This document shows, piece after piece, positions 1 to 8,734 of a DNA stretch of 64,000 nucleotides; positions within the stretch are counted from its first letter, which is position 1, and every line of letters begins with the position of its first letter. The notes beneath the pieces were generated by a model. The model worked only from the letters and a program-made list of their open reading frames with translations, made no database searches and was not told where the DNA came from. Made by a program: the position numbers and the translations under genes. This stretch comes from Actinospica durhamensis (lineage in GTDB: Bacteria > Actinomycetota > Actinomycetes > Streptomycetales > Catenulisporaceae): positions 1 to 64,000 of the forward strand of contig NZ_JAGSOG010000007.1 in assembly GCF_018139695.1 (NCBI RefSeq), given 5' to 3'.

Positions 1-305
1 GGCGCCGGAGCTGCGGCCGGGGCCGGGGCCGGGGCCGCGGGAGCCGCGGCCGGAGCCGGGGCGGAACCCGGAGCACCGATCACCGCGAGCGTGGTGCCCA
101 CGTCCACGGTCTCGTCCTCGCCCACCTTGATCGCGAGGACCACGCCGGCGGCCGGGGAGGGGATCTCGGTGTCGACCTTGTCGGTGGAGACCTCGAGCAG
201 CGGCTCGTCGACCTCGACCGTCTCCCCTTCCTTCTTCAGCCACCGGGTGACGGTGCCCTCGGTGACCGATTCACCGAGCGCGGGCATCGTGACGGATACC
301 GGCAT
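1..305 (-). CDS. sucB: 2-oxoacid dehydrogenase E2 component, N-terminal part (partial)
   Basis: The gene runs off the left edge; only about 100 N-terminal residues are visible. They form a lipoyl domain beginning [19 protein letters not shown], with the lipoylation motif STDKVDTE and the modified lysine at about residue 43. An Ala/Pro-rich flexible linker follows, as is usual between E2 domains. A good ribosome site (AGGAGA) precedes the ATG. The product is the dihydrolipoyl acyltransferase core of a 2-oxoglutarate (or pyruvate/branched-chain) dehydrogenase. It lies 50 bp downstream of lpdA on the same strand, so E3 and E2 are probably co-transcribed. The sucB assignment rests on remembered Streptomyces gene order; substrate specificity cannot be read from the lipoyl domain. 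Confidence 0.85.
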   Translation of the reverse strand, partial: MPVSVTMPALGESVTEGTVTRWLKKEGETVEVDEPLLEVSTDKVDTEIPSPAAGVVLAIKVGEDETVDVGTTLAVIGAPGSAPAPAAAPAAPAPAPAAAPA

Positions 306-355
306 GAGTTTCTCCTGGTTCGTTCTCGTCGTCTCGAAGTCGGTGAGTGGGGAGA

Positions 356-1771
356 TCAGTCGTGCACGTGCAGCGGCTTGCCGGCCAGCGCCATGTGCGC
401 CTCGCCGAGCGCCTCACCCTGGGTCGGGTGGGCGTGGACGAACTGCGCGACGTCTCCGGCGGTGGCGTCCCAGTTGTAGATCAGCTGCGCCTCGGCCACC
501 AGCTCGCCGACCCGGTCGCCCACCATGTGGATGCCGACCACGCGGTCGTCCTCCCCGGCCACGCCCTGGATCTGGACCAGCTTGATCTCGCCCTGGGTCT
601 TGAGGATCTTGCTCTTGCCGTTGCCGGCCAGGTTGTACGTGAAGGTCTTGATGTGGTCGGCGCCGTACTTCTCGGCCGCCTTGACCTCGGTCAGGCCGCA
701 GGAGGCGACCTCGGGGTTCGAGTACGTGACGCGGGGCACGCCGTCGTAGTCGATCGGGCGCGGGTCGAGGCCCGCGATGTGCTCGGCCACCAGGATGCCC
801 TCGGCGAAGCCCACGTGGGCCAGCTGCAGGGTCGGGATCAGGTCGCCGACCGCGTACACGTTCGGCACCGAGGTCTGGCAGTACTCGTTGACCTTGACGT
901 AGCCGCGGTCCACCGCGACCCCGGCCTGTTCGAAGCCGAGGCCGGCCGAGACCGGGCCGCGGCCGACGGCCACGAGCAGCAGCTCGGCGTCGAAGGTCTT
1001 GCCCTTGGCGGTCGAGACGCGCACGCCGGAGTCCCCGGAGGCAAGTGTCACGGCCTCGACCCCGGTGAAGCCGTTGTCGATCTCGAACTTGATGCCGCGG
1101 CGGCGGAAGGCGCGCTCGAGCAGCTTCGAGGAAGCCACGTCCTCGTTCGGCACCAGGTGCGGCAGGAACTCCACGATGGTGACGTCCGCGCCGAAGCTCT
1201 TGTATACGGAGGCGAACTCGCAGCCGATCACGCCGCCGCCCAGGATGACCACGGAGGCCGGCACCCGGTCCAGCTTCAGCGCGTGGTCGCTGCTGATGAT
1301 CCGCTGGCCGTCGATCTCCAGGCCCGGCAGCGACTTCGGCACGGAGCCGGTGGCCAGCACGACGTTGCGGCCGGTGTAGACCTCGCCGTTCACGGTGACC
1401 TGGTTCGGCGCGCTGAGCGTGCCCTCGCCGGCCACGAAGGTGATCTTGCGGGCCTTCACGATGCCCTGCAGGCCCTTGTAGAGGCCGGAGACGACGCCGT
1501 CCTTGTACTTGTTCACGCCCGGCATGTCGATGCCCTCGAGCACGGTCTTGACGCCGAAGGACTCGCCCTCGCGTGCCAGGTCGGCCACCTCGGCGGCGTG
1601 CAGCAGCGCCTTCGTCGGGATGCAGCCGCGGTGCAGACAGGTGCCGCCCACCTCGGCCTTCTCGATCAGGGCGACGTTCATCCCGAGGTCGGCCGCACGG
1701 AACGCGCAGGCGTACCCGCCGGAACCGCCACCGAGGATCACCACATCGAATACGTTCCCGGCCTCAGCCAC
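356..1771 (-). CDS. lpdA: Dihydrolipoyl dehydrogenase (E3)
   Basis: A full-length 471-residue flavoprotein that reoxidises dihydrolipoyl groups of 2-oxoacid dehydrogenase complexes and the glycine cleavage system with NAD+. The N-terminal FAD-binding Rossmann motif is GGGSGG (14-19). The redox-active disulfide motif GGTCLHRGC has Cys45 and Cys50, and a second GGGVIG dinucleotide-binding motif lies near residue 180. The C-terminal dimer interface carries HAHPTQGE, with catalytic His448 and Glu453. Length and all motifs are canonical. It is the first gene of a minus-strand unit continuing into the E2 gene; gcvT, whose pathway also needs E3, is about 2.4 kb away. Confidence 0.97.
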   Translation of the reverse strand: MAEAGNVFDVVILGGGSGGYACAFRAADLGMNVALIEKAEVGGTCLHRGCIPTKALLHAAEVADLAREGESFGVKTVLEGIDMPGVNKYKDGVVSGLYKGLQGIVKARKITFVAGEGTLSAPNQVTVNGEVYTGRNVVLATGSVPKSLPGLEIDGQRIISSDHALKLDRVPASVVILGGGVIGCEFASVYKSFGADVTIVEFLPHLVPNEDVASSKLLERAFRRRGIKFEIDNGFTGVEAVTLASGDSGVRVSTAKGKTFDAELLLVAVGRGPVSAGLGFEQAGVAVDRGYVKVNEYCQTSVPNVYAVGDLIPTLQLAHVGFAEGILVAEHIAGLDPRPIDYDGVPRVTYSNPEVASCGLTEVKAAEKYGADHIKTFTYNLAGNGKSKILKTQGEIKLVQIQGVAGEDDRVVGIHMVGDRVGELVAEAQLIYNWDATAGDVAQFVHAHPTQGEALGEAHMALAGKPLHVHD

Positions 1772-2078
1772 TTGTCCGTCTCCTCGCGTTGTTCACGCTG
1801 TCTCCACACCGGCGCGCCGACGGTGTCGCCATGACGCGCCCCGACCTGTCCGCAACTCGCCGCCTCCGGGGGTCGAATCCTGGCACACTGGCTTCAACGG
1901 TCGGCCGGGCGAGTCGTCACTGGGAAGCTTAAACCGGTTCCCGCCCCGGTCGCCTCGCCGGGCGGGCCGTCGGGCCGAGTCGGCCCTGACCGGTCAGCGG
2001 GCCTGTTCGCTGCGCCGACAGGCCTGTCCGCAATCCGGTCGGCCGGGTGACCTGCCCCGCCGTGCAGTCGAGGGAGTG
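1772..2078. other. Divergent intergenic region lpdA / small conserved gene
   Basis: This 307-bp stretch separates the divergent starts of lpdA and the 115-residue protein. An open frame crosses it on the plus strand but has no ribosome site and atypical composition, so I read it as non-coding. It should hold both promoters; I could not place them with confidence. Confidence 0.5.
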
Positions 2079-2426
2079 ATGAGCGTGGCCGTCTTCCGGC
2101 GCCGTGACGAGCGCGCAGGTGGGGGCCGCGTGGACGCCCGTGCGTACCGTGACGGCGAGGCGCACCTTACCCGATTCGCCCGCTCCCGGATCGGGGTGGA
2201 GGCCTACGTGGAGCCGCGTACGGCTGTGACGGACACCACAATCGTGCTGGTGGCGGCGACGGGGGAGTGGACCCGCCGTAGGATGCCCGGCCCGCAGGCC
2301 GCCCATCAGCTCGCCCACCGGCTCGGCATCCCGGCCTATGACGCGGCCGTGGTGGGCTACCCGCAGCGGATGCGGGACTGGAACTCGCGGCTGGCCGACG
2401 AGGCCAAGGCGCGGCGCGAGATCTGA
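2079..2426 (+). CDS. Conserved small actinobacterial protein, function unknown
   Basis: The gene encodes 115 residues. The start is fixed by GAGGGA immediately upstream of ATG at 2079; the same frame is open far upstream but without coding character. The sequence is basic at the N-terminus and then alternates beta-type stretches (VEAYVEPRTAVTDTTIVLVA) with an Arg-rich helical C-terminus (PQRMRDWNSRLADEAKARR). There is no signal peptide or membrane segment. I recognise it only as a small protein commonly found beside lpd in streptomycetes. It is convergent with pepA and shares a strong hairpin terminator with it. Confidence 0.75.
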   Translation: MSVAVFRRRDERAGGGRVDARAYRDGEAHLTRFARSRIGVEAYVEPRTAVTDTTIVLVAATGEWTRRRMPGPQAAHQLAHRLGIPAYDAAVVGYPQRMRDWNSRLADEAKARREI

Positions 2427-2445
2427 CGGCTTGTACGAAGAACCG

Positions 2446-2476
2446 CGGCCCACGTCCGGATTCCGGACGTGGGCCG
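2446..2476. terminator. Bidirectional hairpin terminator
   Basis: A perfect 14-bp stem (CGGCCCACGTCCGG and its complement) with a 3-nt loop lies between the convergent small gene and pepA. There is no U-run, as is typical for actinomycete terminators. Confidence 0.8.
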
Positions 2477-2496
2477 TGATCGGCGCCGCGTGGACT

Positions 2497-4035
2497 CTAG
2501 AGCAGCCCGGAGGCCGCGTCGTCGGCCAGCTGCACCAGGGTGCGCAGCGCGAAGCCCACGCCGCCCTTGGGGGTGTAGCCGTGCGGGGCGGCCTCGTTGA
2601 AGGACGGGCCCGCGATGTCCAGGTGCGCCCACGGGATCCGGCCCTCGCCGTTCTCGCCCACGAACTCCTGCAGGAACAGGCCGGCCACCAGCATGCCGCC
2701 CATCCGCTCGCCGATGTTGGCGATGTCGGCCACCTGGGTGTCCATCGACTTGCGCAGGTGCACCGGCAGCGGCATCGGCCAGAAGTCCTCGCCCGCGCGC
2801 TCGGCCGCGGACTCGACCTGCGCCCGGAACTCGTCGTCGTTCGCCATGATCGCGCCGGTGCGCAGGCCCAGCGCCATCACCTGGGCGCCGGTCAGCGTGG
2901 CCACGTCCACGATCGCGTCCGGCCCCTCCAGGCTCGCCGCCACGATCGCGTCGGCCAGCACGAGCCGGCCCTCGGCGTCGGTGTTGAGCACCTCCACCGT
3001 CTTGCCGCCGAACATGGTCAGCACGTCGGACGGACGGATCGCGTTGCCGCCGGGCATGTTCTCGGCCAGCGCCGCCCACGCGGTCACGTTCACCGGCAGG
3101 CCGAGCCGGGCCACCGTCAGCGCCGCGTGCACGACGGCGGCGGCCCCGGACATGTCCGACTTCATGGTCATCATGGAGGCCGGCGGCTTGAGCGAGATGC
3201 CGCCGGTGTCGAAGGTGATGCCCTTGCCCACGAAGGCCAGCTTCCGGGTCGCCTCCGGGTGCGTGTAGGTGACCTTCACCAGGCGCGGGCCGCGGGTCGA
3301 GCCCTGGCCGACGCCGGTCAGGCCGCCGTAGCCGCCCTCGCGCAGCTGCGTGTCGTCGAGGATCTCGATGCTCACCGAGCCCACCCCGGCCGCCTCCACC
3401 GCGGCGGTCGCGGCCTCGGCGAAGGCCTGCGGGAACAGGTGCGAGGGCGGGGTGTTGATCAGGTCGCGGGTGGCGGTGACCGCCTCGCCGAGCACCTCGG
3501 CGCGGCGGGCCGCGGCCTCGGTCTCCGCGTCCGGGGCGGCCGTGGTGAGCAGCACCACCTCGGCCACCGGGGCCTTGCGCTGGGCCGGGTCGCCGGTCTT
3601 GAGCCCGTCGTACGCGTAGGCGCCGAAGGCCGCGCCCTCGGCGGTGGCGGCCAGCACCTCGACGCCGGAGGCGCCGACCGCGACGGCCACCTTGGCCTTG
3701 CCGGCCAGCGAGCGCACCGCGGCGCCGACCGACTTGCGCAGATCCTCGAGGCCGTCGGCCCCGACGACCTCGCCGTCGCCGGCCTCGCCGAGGCCCACCA
3801 CGACCAGCAGCGCGGCCGCGAGGGCCCCGCCGGTGGCCACGCGGGTGGTCTCCTCGGCCGCACCCGACACGCCGAGCGTATTCAGGGTCGCGGCGAGCGT
3901 GCCGCCGAGCGCCTCGTCCACGGCGGCGGCTCCGGGGGACAGTGCCAGCCCCTCGCCGTCCTTGTACACCCCGACGATGATCGCGTCGGCCGCTACCTCG
4001 GCCACCGGACCGGACTGGATTGAGATCGTGGTCAC
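2497..4035 (-). CDS. pepA: Leucyl aminopeptidase (M17 family)
   Basis: A 512-residue cytosolic exopeptidase that removes N-terminal residues using two metal ions. The C-terminal catalytic domain carries the Lys/Asp metal-site segment KGITFDTGG near residue 270 and the family signature NTDAEGRL near residue 350. The N-terminal domain is the usual less conserved macro-like domain. The open frame continues upstream, but GTG at 4035 (VTTISIQ) follows an AGGGG ribosome site and gives the normal family length. It is divergent from gcvT and convergent with the small gene at 2079, sharing the terminator at 2446-2476. Confidence 0.95.
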   Translation of the reverse strand: MTTISIQSGPVAEVAADAIIVGVYKDGEGLALSPGAAAVDEALGGTLAATLNTLGVSGAAEETTRVATGGALAAALLVVVGLGEAGDGEVVGADGLEDLRKSVGAAVRSLAGKAKVAVAVGASGVEVLAATAEGAAFGAYAYDGLKTGDPAQRKAPVAEVVLLTTAAPDAETEAAARRAEVLGEAVTATRDLINTPPSHLFPQAFAEAATAAVEAAGVGSVSIEILDDTQLREGGYGGLTGVGQGSTRGPRLVKVTYTHPEATRKLAFVGKGITFDTGGISLKPPASMMTMKSDMSGAAAVVHAALTVARLGLPVNVTAWAALAENMPGGNAIRPSDVLTMFGGKTVEVLNTDAEGRLVLADAIVAASLEGPDAIVDVATLTGAQVMALGLRTGAIMANDDEFRAQVESAAERAGEDFWPMPLPVHLRKSMDTQVADIANIGERMGGMLVAGLFLQEFVGENGEGRIPWAHLDIAGPSFNEAAPHGYTPKGGVGFALRTLVQLADDAASGLL

Positions 4036-4112
4036 TGTCGTAAGCCCCTGTACTCGTTCGTGGATACTGATCGGACCCTCGGCATCGTAACCGGGGCCCG
4101 TCACAGGCGCGA

Positions 4113-4118
4113 TATCGT
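4113..4118 (+). promoter_or_regulatory. -10 element TATCGT for leaderless gcvT
   Basis: The TANNNT hexamer lies exactly 7 nt before the gcvT ATG and no Shine-Dalgarno sequence is present. Transcription would therefore start at the A of the start codon. Confidence 0.5.
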
Positions 4119-4125
4119 CATACCC

Positions 4126-5238
4126 ATGACAACGCCGTCCCTGCGCCTCTCGCCTCTGCACGACCGCCACCACGCCCTCGGCGCGAAAATGGCCGACTTC
4201 GGTGGCTGGGAGATGCCGATCGAGTACGCCGGGACGGTGGGCGAGCACGCGGCCGTGCGCGAGCACGTCGGGGTGTTCGACGTGAGCCACCTCGGCAAGG
4301 CGACCGTGGCCGGGCCCGGCGCCTTCGACTTCGTCAACCGGGTGCTGGCCAACGACCTGCGCCGGATCGGCCCCGGCCGGGCCCAGTACACGCTGTGCTG
4401 CGACGAGGCCACCGGCGGCGTGGTCGACGACCTGATCGCCTACGTGAAGTCCGAGGACGAGGTCTTCCTCATCCCGAACGCCGCCAACACCGCCGAGGTG
4501 GTGCGCCGGCTGACCGAGGCGGCCCCCGAGGGCGTCACCGTGACCGACCAGCACGAGGAGTTCGCCGTGCTGGCCGTGCAGGGCCCGGACTCCGAGGCGC
4601 TGATCAGGACCCTCGGCCTGCCTGCCGACTTCGACTACATGGCCTTCGCGACCGCGCTGTGGGAGGGACGGCCGCTGACGGTGTGCCGCACCGGCTACAC
4701 CGGCGAGCACGGCTACGAGCTCGTCTGCCGCTGGGACGACGCCGAGGCGCTGTGGGGCGCGATCCTGGCCGCCGGCGAGCCCTTCGAGATCAAGCCCTGC
4801 GGCCTCGGCGCACGCGACACGCTGCGCACCGAGATGGGCTACCCGCTGCACGGCCAGGACCTGTCCCTGGAGATCTCCCCGGTCCAGGCCCGCGCCGGGT
4901 GGGCGGTGGGCTGGAAGAAGGACGAGTTCTGGGGCCGCGAGCCGCTGCTGGCGGAGAAGGCGGCCGGACCTCGCCGGGTGCTGTGGGGCCTGCGCCAGGT
5001 CGACCGCGCCATCCCCCGCCCGCACATGTCCGTGCACGCCGGCGCCGAGCCGGGCACCGAGGACGTGATCGGCGAGGTGACCAGCGGCACGTTCTCCCCG
5101 ACCCTCAAGCTCGGCATCGCGCTCGCGCTGCTGCCCCCGACCGCGGCCGAGGGCGACGTCGTCTACCTCGACGTGCGCGGTCGGCGCGCGGCGTTCGAGG
5201 TGGTCAAGCCGCCGTTCGTGAAGGTCTCCACCCGCTGA
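4126..5238 (+). CDS. gcvT: Glycine cleavage system T protein (aminomethyltransferase)
   Basis: A 370-residue protein that transfers the methylene group from H-protein-bound aminomethyl-lipoate to tetrahydrofolate, releasing ammonia. It opens with the typical [20 protein letters not shown], and the folate-site segment [18 protein letters not shown] lies at about 226-243. The C-terminal beta-barrel domain ends at the normal length. gcvH and gcvP are not in the window, so the system is dispersed here. ATG 4126 is chosen because the preceding bases hold a -10-like hexamer at leaderless spacing and no ribosome site; an upstream in-frame start has no support. Confidence 0.95.
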   Translation: MTTPSLRLSPLHDRHHALGAKMADFGGWEMPIEYAGTVGEHAAVREHVGVFDVSHLGKATVAGPGAFDFVNRVLANDLRRIGPGRAQYTLCCDEATGGVVDDLIAYVKSEDEVFLIPNAANTAEVVRRLTEAAPEGVTVTDQHEEFAVLAVQGPDSEALIRTLGLPADFDYMAFATALWEGRPLTVCRTGYTGEHGYELVCRWDDAEALWGAILAAGEPFEIKPCGLGARDTLRTEMGYPLHGQDLSLEISPVQARAGWAVGWKKDEFWGREPLLAEKAAGPRRVLWGLRQVDRAIPRPHMSVHAGAEPGTEDVIGEVTSGTFSPTLKLGIALALLPPTAAEGDVVYLDVRGRRAAFEVVKPPFVKVSTR

Positions 5239-5355
5239 TCCGCTCCGCCCCGCCTTGACGCGGCCCGCACGTTCCTGCTCTGATTCCCGAGCCGGAACGC
5301 GCGGGCCGCGCGCGTGACCGGGCATGGCCGGGGGGCGGCAGTGGGAGGGCGCGGA

Positions 5356-5961
5356 ATGCAGGCCGGGGACGTCGGTGAGCTGGGGCCCGAGCGTGCGCTG
5401 GAACCCGAGGACGCCCCGCCCCAGGTGGTGGGCTGTCCGAAATGCCGGCGCGCCGACGTGGTCGCACCGGTGCCGGCCGCGGTGCGCCGCGGCGCCCCGA
5501 TCGATCCGGCGCAGCCGTCGGTCCGCGGCGTCAGAGGCCTGGTCGTGTGCTGGGCCGTCACCGTTCTGATGGGCGCGGACGACGTTTCCTGGCCGCTCAC
5601 CGCGCACCTGCCGGCGCTCGCCGTCGTCAGCCTGTTCGCGCTGGGCAGCTCCTCCTCCACCCGAGACCTCGTCAGACGCCGTCGCCGGGTGCGCTCCGGG
5701 CGGGCCGCGGCCGTGGCCGTGTGGAACGAGGGCTGGTTCTGCGCCCGCTGCGGCGTGGTCTACTTCCAGCCCGGATACGAGCCGAGGAACCTCGCGCTGC
5801 ACGAGGCCGTGAGGCCCGAGCGCTTCCGCCGCGAGGTCTACCTGGCCGGCGGGTATGAGGACATGGACGTCGAGGGCAAACCCCTGATCAGCGCGCCGCG
5901 AGGACCAGCAGCGCGGCGGTGGTGGCCGTCTCCGTCAGCGCGCCGAGCACGTCGCCGGTGA
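5356..5961 (+). CDS. Zinc-ribbon-like membrane protein, unknown function
   Basis: A 201-residue protein with two CxxC knuckles, Cys27/Cys30 (CPKC) and Cys129/Cys132 (CARC), that could together bind zinc. Between them lie two hydrophobic segments (about 58-74 and 82-98) predicted to form a membrane hairpin, then a very basic loop (RRRRRVRSGR). GGGAGG sits 7 nt before ATG 5356. The last 74 bp overlap the 3' end of cobS on the opposite strand, and the C-terminal tail there is Arg/Pro-rich and probably poorly conserved. I recognise no named family; counterparts beside cobS exist in streptomycetes as far as I recall. Confidence 0.65.
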   Translation: MQAGDVGELGPERALEPEDAPPQVVGCPKCRRADVVAPVPAAVRRGAPIDPAQPSVRGVRGLVVCWAVTVLMGADDVSWPLTAHLPALAVVSLFALGSSSSTRDLVRRRRRVRSGRAAAVAVWNEGWFCARCGVVYFQPGYEPRNLALHEAVRPERFRREVYLAGGYEDMDVEGKPLISAPRGPAARRWWPSPSARRARRR

Positions 5962-6682
5962 TCCCGCCGAAGCGGGTGACGCAGCGGCGTAGCAGGATCA
6001 GCGCACACGCGACGCCGGCCAGGCAGGCGGCGCCGGAGAGCCACGCCGCGTCCGTGCCGCGGACCAGGCCGAGACCGGCGCACCCGGCGACGCAGCACAG
6101 TGCGATCGCCGCGGCCACGCCCGTGCGCACGGAGCCGGCGACCCAGGCGCCGAGGCCGTCGGGGCGGGCGCTCGGGACGCGCGGAGTGCAGGCCGCCGGG
6201 ATCGCCAGCCGCCCGGCCACCGCCGCGACGATGATCGCCAGACCGCCGCGCTGGTGCGCGTAGGCCGCGTTGATCGCGCCGATCTGCAGGCCCAGCACCA
6301 GCACCAGCGTCACCACGCCGAACGGGCCGATGTCCGAGCGCTTCATGATCTCCAGCGCCGCGGCCTTCGGCTTGGCCGAACCGAGCGCGTCGGCCACGTC
6401 CGCCAACCCGTCCAGATGCAGGGCCCTGGTCAGCGCCGCCAGCGCGGCCACCGCCGCCACCGCGGCGAGGAAGGTCGAACCCGTATACCCGCGCACCGCC
6501 CAGCCCGCCGCCGCGGCGAGCAGGCCGAGACCCAGGCCCACCAGCGGCGCGCAGGCCATCGCGCGTCCGGCGGTGCGGCGGTCGGCCTCGTCGATCGGGA
6601 CGCGCAGGATGCTGAGCGTCCCGATCGCCAGGCGCAGCCCGGGCCAGGGCAGGCCGCTGGGTATGGAGCCGGAGTCGTTCAT
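5888..6682 (-). CDS. cobS: Adenosylcobinamide-GDP ribazoletransferase
   Basis: A 264-residue integral membrane enzyme that joins adenosylcobinamide-GDP to alpha-ribazole (phosphate) in the last step of the cobalamin nucleotide loop. The motif HLDGLADVADALG near residues 90-102 is the family's metal/substrate site. The rest is mostly hydrophobic helices (for example LGLGLLAAAAGWAV and ALILLRRCVTRFGG). The start MNDSG is 20 nt downstream of cobT in a three-gene minus-strand operon cobU-cobT-cobS. The 3' end overlaps the opposite-strand zinc-ribbon gene. Confidence 0.95.
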   Translation of the reverse strand: MNDSGSIPSGLPWPGLRLAIGTLSILRVPIDEADRRTAGRAMACAPLVGLGLGLLAAAAGWAVRGYTGSTFLAAVAAVAALAALTRALHLDGLADVADALGSAKPKAAALEIMKRSDIGPFGVVTLVLVLGLQIGAINAAYAHQRGGLAIIVAAVAGRLAIPAACTPRVPSARPDGLGAWVAGSVRTGVAAAIALCCVAGCAGLGLVRGTDAAWLSGAACLAGVACALILLRRCVTRFGGITGDVLGALTETATTAALLVLAAR

Positions 6683-6702
6683 CGCGCGGATACGACGACG
6701 CG

Positions 6703-7812
6703 TCAGAGCGCGCTGCGGACGGTGGGCTCGGGCAGGCCCGCGTCGGCGTAGGACGGGGTTTCGGCCAGCAGGCTCACGGCCGAGCGGACCAGCGGCAGCG
6801 CCAGCAGCGCGCCGCAGCCCGCGCCCGCGCGCACCTTGAAGTCCAGCAGCGGCTCGAGGCTGAGCCGGTCCAGCGCCTTCTGCTGCGCCGGCTCCGGCGA
6901 GAGCTGCGCGGCCAGGCACCACTCCGGCGTGCGGAAGGCGATCCGCTGCGCCAGCAGCGCGCAGGCCGTCGCGCCCACGCCGTCGAGCAGCACCGGGGTG
7001 CGCCGCAGCGCCGCCTGCAGGATGAAGCCGGTCGCGGCGGCGAAGTCGGGGCCGCCGCTGACCGCCAGCAGTTCGTACTGGTCCGCCAGCACCGGCCGGG
7101 CCAGCCGCAGCGCGTCCCGTACGGCCGCGCACTTCACCGTCCAGCCGGCGTCGTCGATCCCGCTCCCGCGCCCGGTCACCGAGGCGGCGTCCGCTCCGGT
7201 CAGCGCGGCTACCAGGACCGCGGCCGGGGTGGTGTGCCCGGCCCCGACCAGCGCGGGCAGCAGCAGGTCGGCCCCGGCGTCGATCTCGGCGTCGGCCAGC
7301 TCCCGGCCCAGCGCGAAGGCGGCCACCGCCTCGTCCCTGGTGCACGCGGACTCGCGGTCGATCCGGCCGGTCCCGCGCCGGATCCGACCCGCCGTCACCT
7401 CCGCGGGCAGCTCGGCGAGTTCCTCGAGGTCGCAGTCCACGGATACGTCGAGCAGCCGCACGCTCGCCTCGTGCGCGCGGGCCAGGACGGCGGCCGGGCC
7501 CTCACCGCGGGCGTACATCCGCAGCAGCGCCGCGGTCGAGCCCGGCGGCTGCGCGGTGACCCGGTGTCCGTTCGTCTCGACCGACGCGATGCCGTGGTCG
7601 CCCGCGAACAGCACCAGGCGGGCCCGCTGGATCGGCCGCGGCGGGCACTGGCCCTGCACCGCGCACAGCCAGCCGGCCACCTTCTCCAGGCTGCCGAACG
7701 AGCGCGGGGGCAGCGCGAGCTCGCCGGACCACCGCTCGGCCGCGGCGGCCCGCATCGCGTCGGTGGGACGGCGCACGTCCTCGGAGAGCTTGTGCAGGTC
7801 TGTGGTTTCCAT
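6703..7812 (-). CDS. cobT: CobT-family phosphoribosyltransferase with altered catalytic motif
   Basis: A 369-residue homologue of nicotinate-nucleotide:dimethylbenzimidazole phosphoribosyltransferase, which makes alpha-ribazole phosphate. Family landmarks are clear: LVLFAGDHGIA, a TTPAA segment (GAGHTTPAAVL), VTGRGSGIDDAGW and the C-terminal LEPLLDF...LLALPLVRSA. The catalytic-base motif of well-studied members reads (R/V)(L/V)GEG(T/S/A)GA. Here it reads RAGAGCGA, so Ala331 (codon GCG, 6820-6822) replaces the glutamate equivalent to Salmonella Glu317. The enzyme may be impaired, use another base, or act on a different lower ligand; a sequencing error is possible because GAG and GCG differ by one base. 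It sits 6 nt after cobU and 20 nt before cobS. Confidence 0.9.
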   Translation of the reverse strand: METTDLHKLSEDVRRPTDAMRAAAAERWSGELALPPRSFGSLEKVAGWLCAVQGQCPPRPIQRARLVLFAGDHGIASVETNGHRVTAQPPGSTAALLRMYARGEGPAAVLARAHEASVRLLDVSVDCDLEELAELPAEVTAGRIRRGTGRIDRESACTRDEAVAAFALGRELADAEIDAGADLLLPALVGAGHTTPAAVLVAALTGADAASVTGRGSGIDDAGWTVKCAAVRDALRLARPVLADQYELLAVSGGPDFAAATGFILQAALRRTPVLLDGVGATACALLAQRIAFRTPEWCLAAQLSPEPAQQKALDRLSLEPLLDFKVRAGAGCGALLALPLVRSAVSLLAETPSYADAGLPEPTVRSAL

Positions 7813-7818
7813 CGGCGC

Positions 7819-8397
7819 TCACTTTAGCCGCAGCGGCAAGCCCGCGACGACGAGCGTCACCTCGTCCGCCGCGGCCGCGAGCGCCTGGTTGAGCCGGCCG
7901 AGTTCATCCCGGAACCTGCGGGTGCCCGGGTCGGTCGGGACCAGGCCGAATCCCAGCTCGTTCGAGACAAGCACCACCGTGCCGCCGCACCCGGCGTACG
8001 CGGCGATCAGATCCCGCGTCAGATCGGCCAGCAGGCCCTGGGCCGGGCCGCGGGTCCAGGCCTGTTCGTCCCAGGCCTCGACCGTGTCCATGGCCGCGGT
8101 CAGCCACAGCGTCATGCAGTCGGCCAGCACCGGGCCCTCGGCCGTACGCAGCAGCGCGGCGAGCGCGGCTGGATCCTCACCGGTCTCCACGGTGCGCCAG
8201 GAGGCCGGGCGCCGGTCGCGGTGGTGCGCGATCCGCGCGGCCCACTCCTCGTCGCCCGGGTAGCGCGGCGCCGTCGCGGCGTAGGTCACCGGCTCCGGGC
8301 CGGGCGCCTCGGCCAGCAGCCGCTCGGCGAAACCCGACTTGCCCGAGCGGGCCCCGCCCAGGACGAGGACGCGGCGCGCCGCGGGCCGAGTGGGCAC
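7819..8397 (-). CDS. cobU: Adenosylcobinamide kinase / guanylyltransferase
   Basis: A 192-residue bifunctional enzyme that phosphorylates adenosylcobinamide and transfers GMP to it. The P-loop GGARSGKS spans 14-21. The segment ARIAHHRDRRPASW (His58/His59) holds the histidine guanylylated during catalysis. TLVVAG near the C-terminus is typical. The start is GTG at 8397, preceded by GAGGAG with 7-nt spacing. First gene of the cobU-cobT-cobS operon; its promoter must lie in the short divergent gap shared with the gene at 8425. Confidence 0.95.
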   Translation of the reverse strand: MPTRPAARRVLVLGGARSGKSGFAERLLAEAPGPEPVTYAATAPRYPGDEEWAARIAHHRDRRPASWRTVETGEDPAALAALLRTAEGPVLADCMTLWLTAAMDTVEAWDEQAWTRGPAQGLLADLTRDLIAAYAGCGGTVVLVSNELGFGLVPTDPGTRRFRDELGRLNQALAAAADEVTLVVAGLPLRLK

Positions 8398-8411
8398 GGG
8401 AAACTCCTCGG

Positions 8412-8417
8412 TAGTCT
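8412..8417 (+). promoter_or_regulatory. -10 element TAGTCT, leaderless
   Basis: The TANNNT hexamer ends 7 nt before the ATG at 8425 and no ribosome site precedes that start. It also overlaps the cobU leader on the opposite strand. Confidence 0.55.
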
Positions 8418-8424
8418 TGGTGAC

Positions 8425-8649
8425 ATGGCATTCACGTGGCGGTATGAGAACGCGTCAGGCGAGCAGGTCGAACCGATCGTGCCGGTCGAGGGCGAGCACA
8501 CCGCCCACCCGAACCAGGGGGACGCGGAATCCTGGATCGGCGAGTACTGGCCGGACCTGCTCTCCGCCGAGGTCGACCAGGTCAGCCTGCTCGAGGACGG
8601 CGCCGTGGTCTACGGGCCGATGTCGCTGCACGAGGACCTGCCCGTCTGA
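8425..8649 (+). CDS. Conserved 74-residue protein, function unknown
   Basis: A small acidic protein beginning MAFTWRYENASGEQVEP and containing SWIGEYWPDLLSAEVDQV. It lacks a signal peptide, membrane segment or cysteine. The start is supported by the leaderless -10 element exactly 7 nt upstream; longer versions of the frame have no start signal. It is divergent from cobU and convergent with an aldo/keto reductase, separated from it by a long hairpin terminator. Similar small proteins beside cobU are known to me from streptomycetes, but no function is recognised. Confidence 0.75.
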   Translation: MAFTWRYENASGEQVEPIVPVEGEHTAHPNQGDAESWIGEYWPDLLSAEVDQVSLLEDGAVVYGPMSLHEDLPV

Positions 8650-8667
8650 GCGCGCCCGCGGGAGCGG

Positions 8668-8719
8668 ACCGAGCGGGCGCCGCGCCGCCCTGGGAGGGTG
8701 GGCGCGGTGCCCGCTCGGT
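8668..8719. terminator. Bidirectional hairpin terminator
   Basis: Two 19-nt arms pair at every position except one G-T wobble, around a 14-nt loop. The hairpin lies between the convergent 74-residue gene and the aldo/keto reductase. Confidence 0.75.
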
Positions 8720-8734
8720 GTCCGCCGGGACCGG

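Noticed and set aside
1870-1895. GGGGGTCGAATCCTGG resembles the T-arm of a tRNA
   Set aside because: No D-arm, anticodon arm or acceptor stem can be folded around it on either side; the T-stem itself does not pair. Chance match in the lpdA upstream region.
1503-2078. Upstream extension of the 115-residue protein overlapping lpdA
   Set aside because: The extension is antisense to lpdA and has shadow composition; a clear ribosome site precedes ATG 2079.
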